Source: Gallionellales bacterium RIFCSPLOWO2_02_FULL_57_47
GTDB taxonomy: Bacteria > Pseudomonadota > Gammaproteobacteria > Burkholderiales > Gallionellaceae
DNA: 59,642 nt
Direction: 5' to 3'
Assembly (NCBI GenBank): GCA_001801175.1
Contig: MGWZ01000097.1
Span: 87,755 to 147,396, forward strand
In this document: piece by piece, positions 9,721-17,569 of the stretch
Position numbering within the stretch: the stretch's first letter is position 1
Layout: each line of letters begins with the position of its first letter
Translations under genes and position numbers: made by a program
The notes under the pieces: model-generated
Database searches by the model: none
What the model was told of the DNA's origin: nothing
What the model saw: the letters and a program-made list of their open reading frames with translations, nothing else

Positions 9721-10794
9721 TCAGAACGAGTGGATCATGCCCAAACCCAGGCCGGTCTGCTTGGAGCCCGCTGCCGAACCCGTGTAGAAGCCATAATTGG
9801 CAGCCGAGTCATTGCTGAGCGAAGTATATGCCGCATACAATTCCGAGCGCTTGGAGAAGTTGTAACCGTAGCGCAGGGAGAGCTGCTTGGCACCAGTGTT
9901 CGCTACATCGTTATAGGTGCCGTTCTTTGCCAAAAATGCGCCCAGATTGCTGCTGCCCATCTTGTAAGTAACAGCCAATTCCATATTTCTTTGCTTGGCA
10001 GTTGTGGCAACTCCGTTGGCAATAGTCATATTTTCCATCATGACGCCGACCTGGCCATTCGGGAACTTGAATGCACCGAGTAAACGCATGGCACTGTCCG
10101 ACTTGGTTGTGGTGGTTTGATCGGCGCGGCTTTCATAACCGAGGCCGGCATACAGCATGTCGTTTTCGTATGCCCCGGACAGCGACAATGCGGTTTTGTT
10201 GACGGTAGCTGTTTTCGCGGAATCCAGAGCATAAGAACCCTGAACGGTTAAGCCGTTGATGTTGGGTGTCCAGTACTGGATCGCGTTGTTTTGGCGGGTG
10301 TTGAAATTCTTGCCATTACCGGTCACGCCAACCAGTTGAATTGCCGAAAACACGGTGGTGTTGTCGAACAGCTCTATCTTGTTGTGAACCAACTTGTAAG
10401 GCGTGTCCCAGTTGCCCGCAAACACGGTGCCGAAGCTGCCCTTCAAGCCGATGTGGCTGTTGCGAATTCCGTTGAACGGCACCTTCGCATTCTTGTCGTT
10501 AACCGAGTCGATCTGTGCCTCGAATTGGTAAATGGCATGCAAACCATCCCCGAGATCCTCGCTGCCTTTAAATCCAAAGCGTGAAGCGTTGGATTGCAGG
10601 CGGTTCATACTGGTGGCAGTCGTCGCCGGGGTTGCAACCTTGTCGCTCTTGACGGATTCAACATCGACGTTGACCTTGCCGTAAAAAGTGAAGTTGGCAT
10701 TGTCGGCCAAAGCCGGCACAGGCAGCGCGAAAACCGCCGTCAGTGCCACAATGATCAGTTTCTTTTTTTGTGTCTTCAATTCGTTCCGTATCAT
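9721..10794 (-). CDS. Outer-membrane general porin, probably phosphate-starvation induced
   Basis: A 357-aa betaproteobacterial trimeric porin (Porin_4 type): signal peptide ending near ALADN, the FYGKVNVDVES start, the SRFGFKGSEDLGDGLHAIYQFE motif and a C-terminal aromatic residue (GLGLGMIHSF). It would let small anions cross the outer membrane. The ATG at 10794 is chosen for its CTCC/GGAG site. A good Pho-box-like element at 10879-10896 lies about 85 bp upstream and pstS lies just downstream, so a role in phosphate uptake is inferred. Substrate selectivity cannot be read from sequence. Confidence 0.92.
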   Translation of the reverse strand: MIRNELKTQKKKLIIVALTAVFALPVPALADNANFTFYGKVNVDVESVKSDKVATPATTATSMNRLQSNASRFGFKGSEDLGDGLHAIYQFEAQIDSVNDKNAKVPFNGIRNSHIGLKGSFGTVFAGNWDTPYKLVHNKIELFDNTTVFSAIQLVGVTGNGKNFNTRQNNAIQYWTPNINGLTVQGSYALDSAKTATVNKTALSLSGAYENDMLYAGLGYESRADQTTTTKSDSAMRLLGAFKFPNGQVGVMMENMTIANGVATTAKQRNMELAVTYKMGSSNLGAFLAKNGTYNDVANTGAKQLSLRYGYNFSKRSELYAAYTSLSNDSAANYGFYTGSAAGSKQTGLGLGMIHSF

Positions 10795-10878
10795 TAAATT
10801 CTCCTGGTATTTATCAAAGCCGCCATATTGCGACGCGAGGATACTAAGCATCGAACATGAAGAATTGATGAAGAAAAT

Positions 10879-10896
10879 ATGTCAGTTTTGTGACAG
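10879..10896 (-). promoter_or_regulatory. Pho-box-like operator upstream of porin
   Basis: On the minus strand CTGTCACAAAACTGACAT shows two half-sites 11 bp apart, close to the PhoB consensus CTGTCAT-N4-CTGTCA. It closely resembles the site upstream of the second pstS at 47697-47714. Confidence 0.75.
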
Positions 10897-10902
10897 TGGT
10901 GG

Positions 10903-11652
10903 CTATCCGAGAAAGTGTTTCGCATAGCGGCTGCTCATGCGCGACATCGGCAACAGGATGAACAGGTCGGCGGTATTGAATTCAGGATCCCATGCCGGTT
11001 CGCCGCAGATGTAAGCGCCCAGCCGCAGGTAACCTTTAAGCAGCGGCGGAAGCGGCGCATCGAGGTATTGATTCAGTGCGTGCAGCGGCAGCGGGCAACG
11101 CGGGAATACGCTGTATTCGGCTGGCGCAGCGTAAATGCGCTGCAGCTTGCGGTAGATGCTGGCTGCAACATGGCCGCCATCCGCGATACTGATGCTGGCG
11201 CAGCCGATCAGATATTCATGGCGGTGTTGCTGCATGTATTGGGCCAGGCCGCTCCATAATTGGCTGATGGTTGCGCCATCGCGATAATTGCTATGCACGC
11301 AGGAACGCCCGACTTCCACCATGCGGTCGCTGAGATGCAGCAGTCGTGTCAGATCGAATTCGGTCTGGGAATAATAGCCGCCGATTTTTTGCGCCTGATC
11401 GGGTGAGAGGATGCGATAAGTTCCCACGACATTGTTCCCGACTGTTTCGCGCACCAGTAAATGCTCGCAGTATTTGTCGAAAATGTCGCGGTCGATGCCT
11501 TCGCTTGCGCTGGGCAGATTCGCGCCCATTTCTTCGCCAAATACCTTATAGCGCAGGCGTTGCGCTTCCAGTATTTCAGCCTCGCTGTGCGCCAGGCTGG
11601 TTGTTAAACGGCGTTGTGCCGCAGGTTGAGTTTGTCGATTGAGTTGCATCAT
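10903..11652 (-). CDS. OlsB-like N-acyltransferase (GNAT fold, ornithine lipid synthesis)
   Basis: A 249-aa acyltransferase of the Acetyltransf_5/hemolysin-like group. Visible features are LRYKVFGEEMGA near residue 35, FDKYCEHLLVRE, VGTYRIL, the VEVGRSCVHSNYRDG motif near residue 115 and a C-terminal LLKGYLRLGAYICGEPAWDPEFNTADLFIL block. OlsB transfers a 3-hydroxyacyl chain from ACP to ornithine, giving the phosphate-free lyso-ornithine lipid. Its position in a phosphate island fits replacement of phospholipids under starvation. GGGGG lies upstream of the two tandem ATGs; the first is used. Confidence 0.8.
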   Translation of the reverse strand: MMQLNRQTQPAAQRRLTTSLAHSEAEILEAQRLRYKVFGEEMGANLPSASEGIDRDIFDKYCEHLLVRETVGNNVVGTYRILSPDQAQKIGGYYSQTEFDLTRLLHLSDRMVEVGRSCVHSNYRDGATISQLWSGLAQYMQQHRHEYLIGCASISIADGGHVAASIYRKLQRIYAAPAEYSVFPRCPLPLHALNQYLDAPLPPLLKGYLRLGAYICGEPAWDPEFNTADLFILLPMSRMSSRYAKHFLG

Positions 11653-11709
11653 TGCATCCCCCTGGTTGGTTGAAGATGCGTGCAGGTTATTGAATCCATG
11701 TTGCAGCGC

Positions 11710-11727
11710 GATGACGGGAATATGAAG
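11710..11727 (-). promoter_or_regulatory. Possible Pho box upstream of the olsB-like gene
   Basis: On the minus strand CTTCATATTCCCGTCATC contains TTCAT and GTCAT 11 bp apart, 58-75 bp before the start codon. The match is weaker than the porin and pstS2 sites, but the spacing and position are right. Confidence 0.4.
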
Positions 11728-11751
11728 GATGTGTTAATTCGGTGAGGTAAA

Positions 11752-12027
11752 CCCCCGGCTTTGCCGGGGGACTCTGTTAGGTTTGACCGTTCCGGTGGTC
11801 ATTAACGAGTAACGTTAAAACTTGGCTACATTATTCCCTCCCCCTTGCAGGGGGAGGGTTAGGGTGGGGGTAGAAATTCAAGCACGGACGCAGTCAAAAG
11901 TTTGTACCCCCATCCCAACCTTCCCCCTGATAGGGGGAAGGAGTGGAAACCAGCCGCCTTGGGCGGCTCATGGTTTTATCAGCGCCTTTGAGGCGCTCAC
12001 CCAATAAGCCTCCGGCTTTGCCGGAGG
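11752..12027. repeat. Cluster of palindromic repeats in intergenic region
   Basis: Between the olsB-like gene and dgkA (11653-12106) lie CCCCCGGCTTTGCCGGGGG (11752-11770), a large composite palindrome (11836-11942) with arms CTCCCCCTTGCAGGGGGAG and its counterpart, GCCGCCTTGGGCGGC (about 11948-11975), AGCGCCTTTGAGGCGCT (11981-11997) and CCTCCGGCTTTGCCGGAGG (12009-12027). Related stems occur in tgt (654-689) and at 59574. No gene is visible here. Confidence 0.85.
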
Positions 12028-12057
12028 TAATTTAACTGTTTGGGAGATGAAATATGG

Positions 12058-12075
12058 CTGTCACATTGCTGCCGC
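12058..12075 (+). promoter_or_regulatory. Pho-box-like site upstream of dgkA
   Basis: CTGTCACATTGCTGCCGC has a perfect first half-site CTGTCAC and a second half CTGCCG 11 bp later, ending 31 bp before the dgkA start. It shares CTGTCACA-N3-CTG with the porin and pstS2 sites. A CATACT hexamer follows directly and could be a -10. Confidence 0.5.
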
Positions 12076-12106
12076 ATACTCGCGCATTTTGCTTCGGGAG
12101 TTGTTT

Positions 12107-12478
12107 ATGGAAAGTCCCTACAAAGGTAAGACCGGTCTGCGTCGTTTATGGAATGCCTTCGGTTACTCGCTCGCCGGATTCCGCGCTGCATACAAGCATG
12201 AGGATGCCTTCCGTCAGGAAGTGTTGCTCGCCGCCATCCTCATCCCGCTGGCTTTATGGTTGCCGGCCAGTAACCTCGGCAAGGCCATGATGATTGCCAG
12301 CGTATTGCTGGTGATCATTATCGAACTGCTGAACTCCGCCGTTGAAGCGGCTGTCGATCGCATCTCGCTGGACGACCATGACCTCGCCAAACGCGCCAAG
12401 GACATCGGCAGTTCGGCGGTTCTGGCAAGCCTCATTAACGTGGTTGTTGTATGGGGACTGGTGCTGGCACCGTCATAA
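12107..12478 (+). CDS. dgkA: Diacylglycerol kinase DgkA
   Basis: Small inner-membrane kinase that phosphorylates diacylglycerol (or undecaprenol) to phosphatidate. It is 123 aa with three predicted spans, the N-terminal amphipathic NAFGYSLAGFRAAYKHEDAF, and the catalytic IIIELLNSAVEAAVDR motif followed by DDHDLAKRAKDIGSSAV. The ATG at 12107 is chosen because CGGGAG sits 6 nt upstream; an upstream in-frame ATG at 12047 lacks a good site. A glycosyltransferase and a PAP2 phosphatase follow in the same direction. Confidence 0.95.
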   Translation: MESPYKGKTGLRRLWNAFGYSLAGFRAAYKHEDAFRQEVLLAAILIPLALWLPASNLGKAMMIASVLLVIIIELLNSAVEAAVDRISLDDHDLAKRAKDIGSSAVLASLINVVVVWGLVLAPS

Positions 12479-12532
12479 ATCCTTCAAGAAACTTTAATCA
12501 AAGATTCATGTTTGCGCGGCAGGATGCGCAGC

Positions 12533-13747
12533 ATGAATACACCCAGCGATACAAATAAAGATTCCCCGGCGCTGAACATTGCACTGGTCACCGAAACCTA
12601 TCTGCCCGAGGTGAACGGCGTCGCCATCACTATCGGACACATGGTGCAAGGCTTGCGTCAGCGCGGGCATTGCATTCACCTGATTCGCCCGCGACAGCAC
12701 AAGCAGGATGCGGCGCAGGAAGAGTTGAATTTCAGGGAGACACTGGTTGCCGGAATGTCTATCCCCGGTTATCCGGAACTCAAATCCGGACTCCCCGCGA
12801 GAGGCGCGCTGTGCCGACTTTGGAAACAGCAGCGTCCTGATATCGTGCACATCGCCACCGAAGGTCCGCTCGGGTGGTCTGCGCTATCTGCCGCGCGCAA
12901 GCTGAACATTCCGGCGAGTACGGATTTCCACACAAACTTCCACAACTATACCGAGCACTACGGCATCGGCCTGTTAAGAAAACCGATTGCAGCCTACCTG
13001 CGCTATTTCCACAACAAGGCAGATTGCACACTGGTTCCTACTGCCTCATTGCAGCAGCAACTGGAACTCGAAGGTTACCAGAATGTGCTGGTGGTCTCGC
13101 GCGGCATAGACGCAGAACTTTTTCACCCGGCAAAACGCGATAATGAACTGCGCGCATCATGGGGAGCAGATGAGATGACGCCGGTGGTGATGCTGGTGAG
13201 CCGCATCGCACCGGAAAAAAACCTGCAGGTAGTGATCCGGGCCTTCGAGCAGATGCGTGCAGTCGATCCTCGCACCAGGCTGGTCATGGTGGGCGATGGC
13301 CCCGCACGCGCCGCTCTGCAAAAGCAGCACCCGCACGTGATTTTTGCCGGGATGCAGACGGGCGAATATCTGGCACGGCACTATGCATCCGGCGACATCT
13401 TTCTGTACCCCAGCCTGACCGAGACCTACGGCAACGTCACTATCGAGGCCATGGCCAGCGGTTTGGCAACGGTCGCTTACGACTATGCCGCTGCGCGCCA
13501 GCACATCCGCCATGAAATGAACGGGTTGCTGGCGCCTTTCGGCGATACCGAAGCGTTTATCGCCCAGACCAAGGGGCTGATCAGTGACATGGCGCGCGTT
13601 AAGCGCATCGGCGCCGCCGCGCGCCGCTCGGTCGAGTCGCTGTCCTGGGAACGCATCATGTGCCAGATGGAAACGGTGCTGAGCGATCTTGCAGGCGCAC
13701 AGGAGGTGAAAAATGTTCAAGCTGAGCTTACAGCTGCAACAGATTAA
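12533..13747 (+). CDS. GT4-family glycosyltransferase (lipid glycosylation candidate)
   Basis: A 404-aa GT-B fold retaining glycosyltransferase. The N-terminal acceptor domain opens with ALVTETYLPEVNGVAITI, and TDFHTNFHNYTEHYG is near residue 130. The C-terminal nucleotide-sugar domain has LVSRIAPEKNLQ, VGDGP and the EX7E-like PSLTETYGNVTIEAMASG. The family includes SqdX, MgtA and diacylglycerol glucosyltransferases. Lying between dgkA and a PAP2 phosphatase, it may glycosylate diacylglycerol to make phosphate-free glycolipid; this is inference. The ATG at 12533 is preferred to an upstream TTG. Confidence 0.85.
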   Translation: MNTPSDTNKDSPALNIALVTETYLPEVNGVAITIGHMVQGLRQRGHCIHLIRPRQHKQDAAQEELNFRETLVAGMSIPGYPELKSGLPARGALCRLWKQQRPDIVHIATEGPLGWSALSAARKLNIPASTDFHTNFHNYTEHYGIGLLRKPIAAYLRYFHNKADCTLVPTASLQQQLELEGYQNVLVVSRGIDAELFHPAKRDNELRASWGADEMTPVVMLVSRIAPEKNLQVVIRAFEQMRAVDPRTRLVMVGDGPARAALQKQHPHVIFAGMQTGEYLARHYASGDIFLYPSLTETYGNVTIEAMASGLATVAYDYAAARQHIRHEMNGLLAPFGDTEAFIAQTKGLISDMARVKRIGAAARRSVESLSWERIMCQMETVLSDLAGAQEVKNVQAELTAATD

Positions 13748-14246
13748 CCGCTGGGATGCCGATCTCTGCCAGTACTGCAACCGGCAAAGCCGTTACCTGT
13801 CGGTTCGCAACCTGTTCCGCATCGTCAGCCGGCTCGGCGACGGCATATTCTGGTTCGCGCTGATGGCGGCGTTGCTGCTGCGCTACCGTGCCGAAGCGGC
13901 GCCCGCCGTAATGCACATGATTGTCACCGGGCTGATCGGCACCCTGATATACAAACTGGTGAAGGGCAAGACCCTGCGCCCGCGGCCGTTCAACGTTTAT
14001 CCGGGCATCGTCTGCGTCGGCAAGACGCTCGACCAGTTCAGCTTCCCTTCCGGACACACGCTGCATGCCGTGGCGTTCAGCATCATCACCGTCGCCTACT
14101 TCCCCGCGCTGATCTGGCTGGTGCTGCCGTTCAGCGTGCTGGTCGCGCTGTCGCGCCCGATACTGGGCCTGCATTACCCCAGCGATGTACTGGCAGGCGC
14201 GGCGCTCGGTGCAGCGATTGCCTGCCTGTCGCTCACCTTGATCTGA
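13713..14246 (+). CDS. PAP2-family phosphatase (phosphatidate/undecaprenyl-PP phosphatase type)
   Basis: A 177-aa membrane phosphatase with the tripartite acid phosphatase signature: KGKTLRPRP (about residues 89-97), FPSGHT (114-119) and SRPILGLHYPSD (about 146-157). It would dephosphorylate lipid phosphates such as phosphatidic acid to diacylglycerol. Its start overlaps the end of the glycosyltransferase gene by 35 bp with an AGGAGGTG ribosome site, so the two are probably translated from one mRNA. Phosphatidate-to-DAG supply for the upstream glycosyltransferase is an attractive inference. Confidence 0.9.
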   Translation: MFKLSLQLQQINRWDADLCQYCNRQSRYLSVRNLFRIVSRLGDGIFWFALMAALLLRYRAEAAPAVMHMIVTGLIGTLIYKLVKGKTLRPRPFNVYPGIVCVGKTLDQFSFPSGHTLHAVAFSIITVAYFPALIWLVLPFSVLVALSRPILGLHYPSDVLAGAALGAAIACLSLTLI

Positions 14247-14645
14247 CCAGCTATTTCCCATTTAACCGCCTAAATTTTTTTGACCATGAAATTACTATCA
14301 TTCTTCAATTCCGTTGCAGTTGCTGAACCGCACCCGTTTCTTCAATTTATGGCTGCGAACGAATCGCGCCAGTCACCCATCAGGTTCAAGCGACCAGCGG
14401 TATTTTGCTTTCGCCCTGGCGGCTTTGCCGCCCCAGAAGAACGTTGGTGCCGCTTCGTGTCCAATTGTTGTAATCACAACTTTCGTGGCTGCCGTCTTTC
14501 GGCGCAAACCCCTCGCTGGCTCACGTTGCAGGCGATCCGCTTTTACTGCTCGGGTGACGGCTGACGGCATCCCATTCAGCTTCGTGGCTGGTGCGCCAGA
14601 CCCCATACCGGGCTTGCCGCCGCCGTCAAAACTCACGCAAAACAG
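14247..14645 (-). mobile_element. Non-coding flank of decayed IS110-family element
   Basis: About 400 bp downstream (on the minus strand) of the transposase remnant without a convincing gene. Short ORFs here lack start sites and family motifs. In IS110/IS1111 elements one non-coding end carries the structured guide (bridge/seek) RNA, so this stretch may be the corresponding end, now unable to move. Exact element borders could not be located. Confidence 0.45.
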
Positions 14646-15692
14646 CGCGTCACGTCAAAGGGTTTGTTCTCCTTAAGCATGTGGTAACACGCCCGTGCCA
14701 GCTTGTGTGCCAGTGCCTTGGTGGCAGCCGCCGTATTCGTCTTCGCTTTTTTGCGCTCGTAAAAACGTTTGGCCTCGGCATTGAAGCGCAATGCAAAGCC
14801 TGTCCTGAGCCTGTCGAAGGGTTGGCCGCTTCGACAAATGCCCATGCCAGATACTTGTTGCCGTTTTTGGTGTTGCCTTCGCCCTTCTTCTTGTTGTTGC
14901 TCATGTGCCGGCTATCAACACAGCGTGCATAGGAGGCAAAGTTGCCGACGGCGGCAAAGCGGTCGACAGGCCCCATTTCCAGCAGGATAATGGCCGCCAG
15001 TATGCGACCTATTCCCGGCACGCTGCTCAGTAAAATGAACTCCTTCCGCTCCCCTGTCTTTTCCTGCAAGCGCTTTTAGTTACGGCCGCTGCGCTTAACG
15101 CCGATGAAGCCGGCATTAGCCTTCACTGAAACTTCGTTTTCCAGCAGGTCGATTTGCGCGTTTAGCGTGATAATGACCGCGAGGTTGCTCTTGACCGCCA
15201 ACGCCACGTCCATTGGCAGTCCCATTTGATCCACCTCATCCGCCGTCAGCCGCTTGACCTGGTTGCTGTTGATCTTCATCGCCCGTTGGCGCGCCACGAT
15301 GTCCTCGATGGCAAGGACGTGGCTGCGCACCAGTTGCATGCGCTTTCTGGCCAGGTCGCGTAGTGCCCGCTGTTCCGGTGGCAGGATGGTGCCGGTGGGC
15401 AGAATGCCCAGTCGCAGCAGGTGCGCCAGTTGCCGGGCATCGGCCTCGTCGCCGCTGTGCCTGAGGCCATCGTATTTCTTGATGGCTCCGGTGTTGGCCA
15501 GCTTCACCACAAATCCCGCCTCCTGTAATCCGTCAACCAGCCCGTACCAGTTGCAGGTGGACTCGACCACAACCGTGACAATTTCTTCTCGCCACGGCTG
15601 CAAAAATCCAACGATCTTTGCCAAGTCATTGGGCAATCGCTTTTCCGCCACTACCCTGTCTGTTTCATCCGTCACCGCCACCGGCGGTGGGA
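14633..15692 (-). pseudogene. IS110-family transposase, inactivated
   Basis: The N-terminal DEDD half is recognisable (TDETDRVVAEKRLPNDLAKI, VVVESTCNWYGLVDGL, DEADARQLAHLLRLGILP), and so is the C-terminal Transposase_20 half (LLSSVPGIGRILAAIILLEMG). Three lesions are visible. The first about 14 residues, including the expected GIDLH motif with the first catalytic Asp, are missing. An in-frame TAA at 15076-15078 separates the halves. A 23-nt repeat at about 14798-14820 shifts the frame after FVEAAN, with the true C-terminus (ALRFNAEAKRFYERKK...) continuing in another frame to about 14633. Confidence 0.9.
14798..14820. repeat. 23-nt repeat insertion in transposase
   Basis: The segment containing CCTTCGACAGGCTCAGGACA (minus strand) interrupts an otherwise continuous transposase between codons for AAN and FALRF. 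Its length is not a multiple of three. The motif is a widespread short dispersed repeat in environmental proteobacteria; that wider distribution is recalled, not tested here. Confidence 0.7.
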
Positions 15693-15702
15693 GGTCGGCT
15701 AG

Positions 15703-16083
15703 ATGATTTTCAGCCAAATGGCGCACACGGTCACCGCAAATGCCGCAAATGCATCTGATGCCGCCAAGCAGACATTGGCGCTGGTAAAGTCTGGCAGTGA
15801 AACCGGCCAGGCCACCATACTGGGGAACATGTGGGGACGGATGCAGCGTTACATCAGTCGGGTCAAGCAGGATATCAACCAGAGCGTGGAATTGGCAGAT
15901 CTTCGCGAATTGGAGAGCAAAGCCAAAGCCGAGGTCGATGCGGTGGCACGTTCAGTGCAACAGGCTGGCAGCGATATCGATTATGAAGCGCGGCAACTGG
16001 AGAATGAACTCGTCCGGTCAGCGCAGAGATTGGGTGACGCTGCCCAACCATCAAGCCCTCCATTGCCACCCAGTCAGATTTGA
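15703..16083 (+). CDS. Hypothetical protein, possible chemoreceptor remnant fusion
   Basis: The 126-aa ORF abuts the truncated end of the IS110 remnant. Its first 40 residues (QMAHTVTANAANASDAAKQT...GQATI) resemble the signalling helix of methyl-accepting chemotaxis proteins just after the adaptation region. The rest is a charged helical stretch ending in a proline-rich tail. No intact domain is present. It is probably the scar of a chemoreceptor gene cut by the insertion element, but it could be expressed. No strong ribosome site is seen. Confidence 0.4.
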   Translation: MIFSQMAHTVTANAANASDAAKQTLALVKSGSETGQATILGNMWGRMQRYISRVKQDINQSVELADLRELESKAKAEVDAVARSVQQAGSDIDYEARQLENELVRSAQRLGDAAQPSSPPLPPSQI

Positions 16084-16206
16084 ACGCCAGACAAGCGTGT
16101 CTCCGCAATACGGCACGCATAGGGGCAAATGTATTGAGCTTGCCATCAGTATGGCTGGCGCGAAAATTGCTGACTGATGCATACACGTTTTCATGCATCG
16201 ACAGCC

Positions 16207-17325
16207 ATGACCGACGCTTTTCGCACCATTCCCCTCTACCCGGCAGCGCAGCACGCAGTCGCGCAGGACTATCGCAAGCTGGAGATGCCGCGCGATTACA
16301 CGACGCCGGTGCTGGATGGTTTGCAGCGTCCGTTGCGCGATCTTCGGATTTCGGTCACCGATCGCTGCAATCTGCGCTGTACCTATTGCATGCCGCGCGA
16401 GATATTCGACGGCAGTCACTCCTTCCTGCCGCGTTCGGATCTGCTCACCTTTGAAGAGATCGAACGTATCGCCCGGCAGTTCATCCGGCTCGGTGTGCAG
16501 AAGATACGCCTGACCGGCGGCGAGCCCTTGCTCAGGCACGGTATCGAGCAGCTCATTGAAAAACTGGCCCGCCTGCAAACCACCGAAGGGAAACCGCTGG
16601 AGATCGCACTGACGACCAACGGCGTGAACCTGGCCAGAAAAGCGTGCGCACTCAGGGATGCCGGCCTGGCGCGCGTGACGGTCAGCCTGGACTGCTTGAG
16701 CGATGCGACCTTCAAGAGAATGAGCGATTCAAATGTGCCTGTCGCCACCGTGCTGGACGGGATAGAGACGGCGCAAGCGGTCGGTTTCGAGCCGGTCAAG
16801 GTCAACATGGTGGTCAAGCGCGGTGTGAACGAGCACGAGATCGTGCCGATGGCCGAACACTTCCGCCACAGCGGCGTGGTGTTGCGTTTCATCGAATACA
16901 TGGACGTCGGCTGCAGCAACGGCTGGCGTATGGACGATGTCGTTCCGGCGCGTGCGATACTAGAGCGCATCGCTGTGCACCATCCGCTGCAGCAGGCCGA
17001 GCTCAGCCAAGCGGGCGAGGTGGCCGAGCGCTGGCGCTATGCCGATGGCGGCGGCGAGATCGGCGTGATCGCCTCGGTGACGCAGGCGTTCTGCCACGCA
17101 TGCACCCGCGCCCGTATCTCCACCGACGGCAGGCTCTATAGCTGTCTGTTCGCGGGCGAAGGATATGATCTGCGCACCCCGTTGCGCGAGGGGATAAACG
17201 ATCATGGACTCACCAACCTGATCGCCGATCTGTGGCGCCAGCGCAACGATCGCTATTCTCAACAGCGGCACCTGATGACCGCGCGTTCTCCGGTCAAAGT
17301 GGAGATGTCTTACATTGGGGGTTGA
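16207..17325 (+). CDS. moaA: GTP 3',8-cyclase MoaA
   Basis: Radical-SAM enzyme that starts molybdenum cofactor synthesis with MoaC. At 372 aa it has the N-terminal 4Fe-4S motif C-x3-C-x2-C (Cys54, Cys58, Cys61 in [12 protein letters not shown]), the [12 protein letters not shown] motif, the C-terminal second cluster ([11 protein letters not shown]... with a Cys 14 residues later) and the required C-terminal Gly-Gly. The ATG at 16207 is preferred; an in-frame ATG at 16177 also exists and neither has a strong ribosome site. The other Moco genes lie 15 kb downstream. Confidence 0.95.
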   Translation: MTDAFRTIPLYPAAQHAVAQDYRKLEMPRDYTTPVLDGLQRPLRDLRISVTDRCNLRCTYCMPREIFDGSHSFLPRSDLLTFEEIERIARQFIRLGVQKIRLTGGEPLLRHGIEQLIEKLARLQTTEGKPLEIALTTNGVNLARKACALRDAGLARVTVSLDCLSDATFKRMSDSNVPVATVLDGIETAQAVGFEPVKVNMVVKRGVNEHEIVPMAEHFRHSGVVLRFIEYMDVGCSNGWRMDDVVPARAILERIAVHHPLQQAELSQAGEVAERWRYADGGGEIGVIASVTQAFCHACTRARISTDGRLYSCLFAGEGYDLRTPLREGINDHGLTNLIADLWRQRNDRYSQQRHLMTARSPVKVEMSYIGG

Positions 17326-17569
17326 CCTCTTCGCGTATTTACCAATCAGTAATACTTGTTACCCGACGGTGCCACCTCCCGGTAACGCCATCGGGCATCA
17401 CAAGGATTTAACCGTCCTTTCACTTACCCTTTTTCACGATCACTGACGTTAAATATCCTAACCGCTTGTTCATGCATACGAATTAATAAGTGGCACATGA
17501 TTTGCTCACTCTACGGGTGCAGCAAAATTCAACTTGTTGTCTATATAACCTTCAGAGGAGAAATGTGGC

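Noticed and set aside
14373-14636. 87-codon minus-strand frame beyond the transposase
   Set aside because: No ribosome site or family; it lies in the expected non-coding end of the insertion element.
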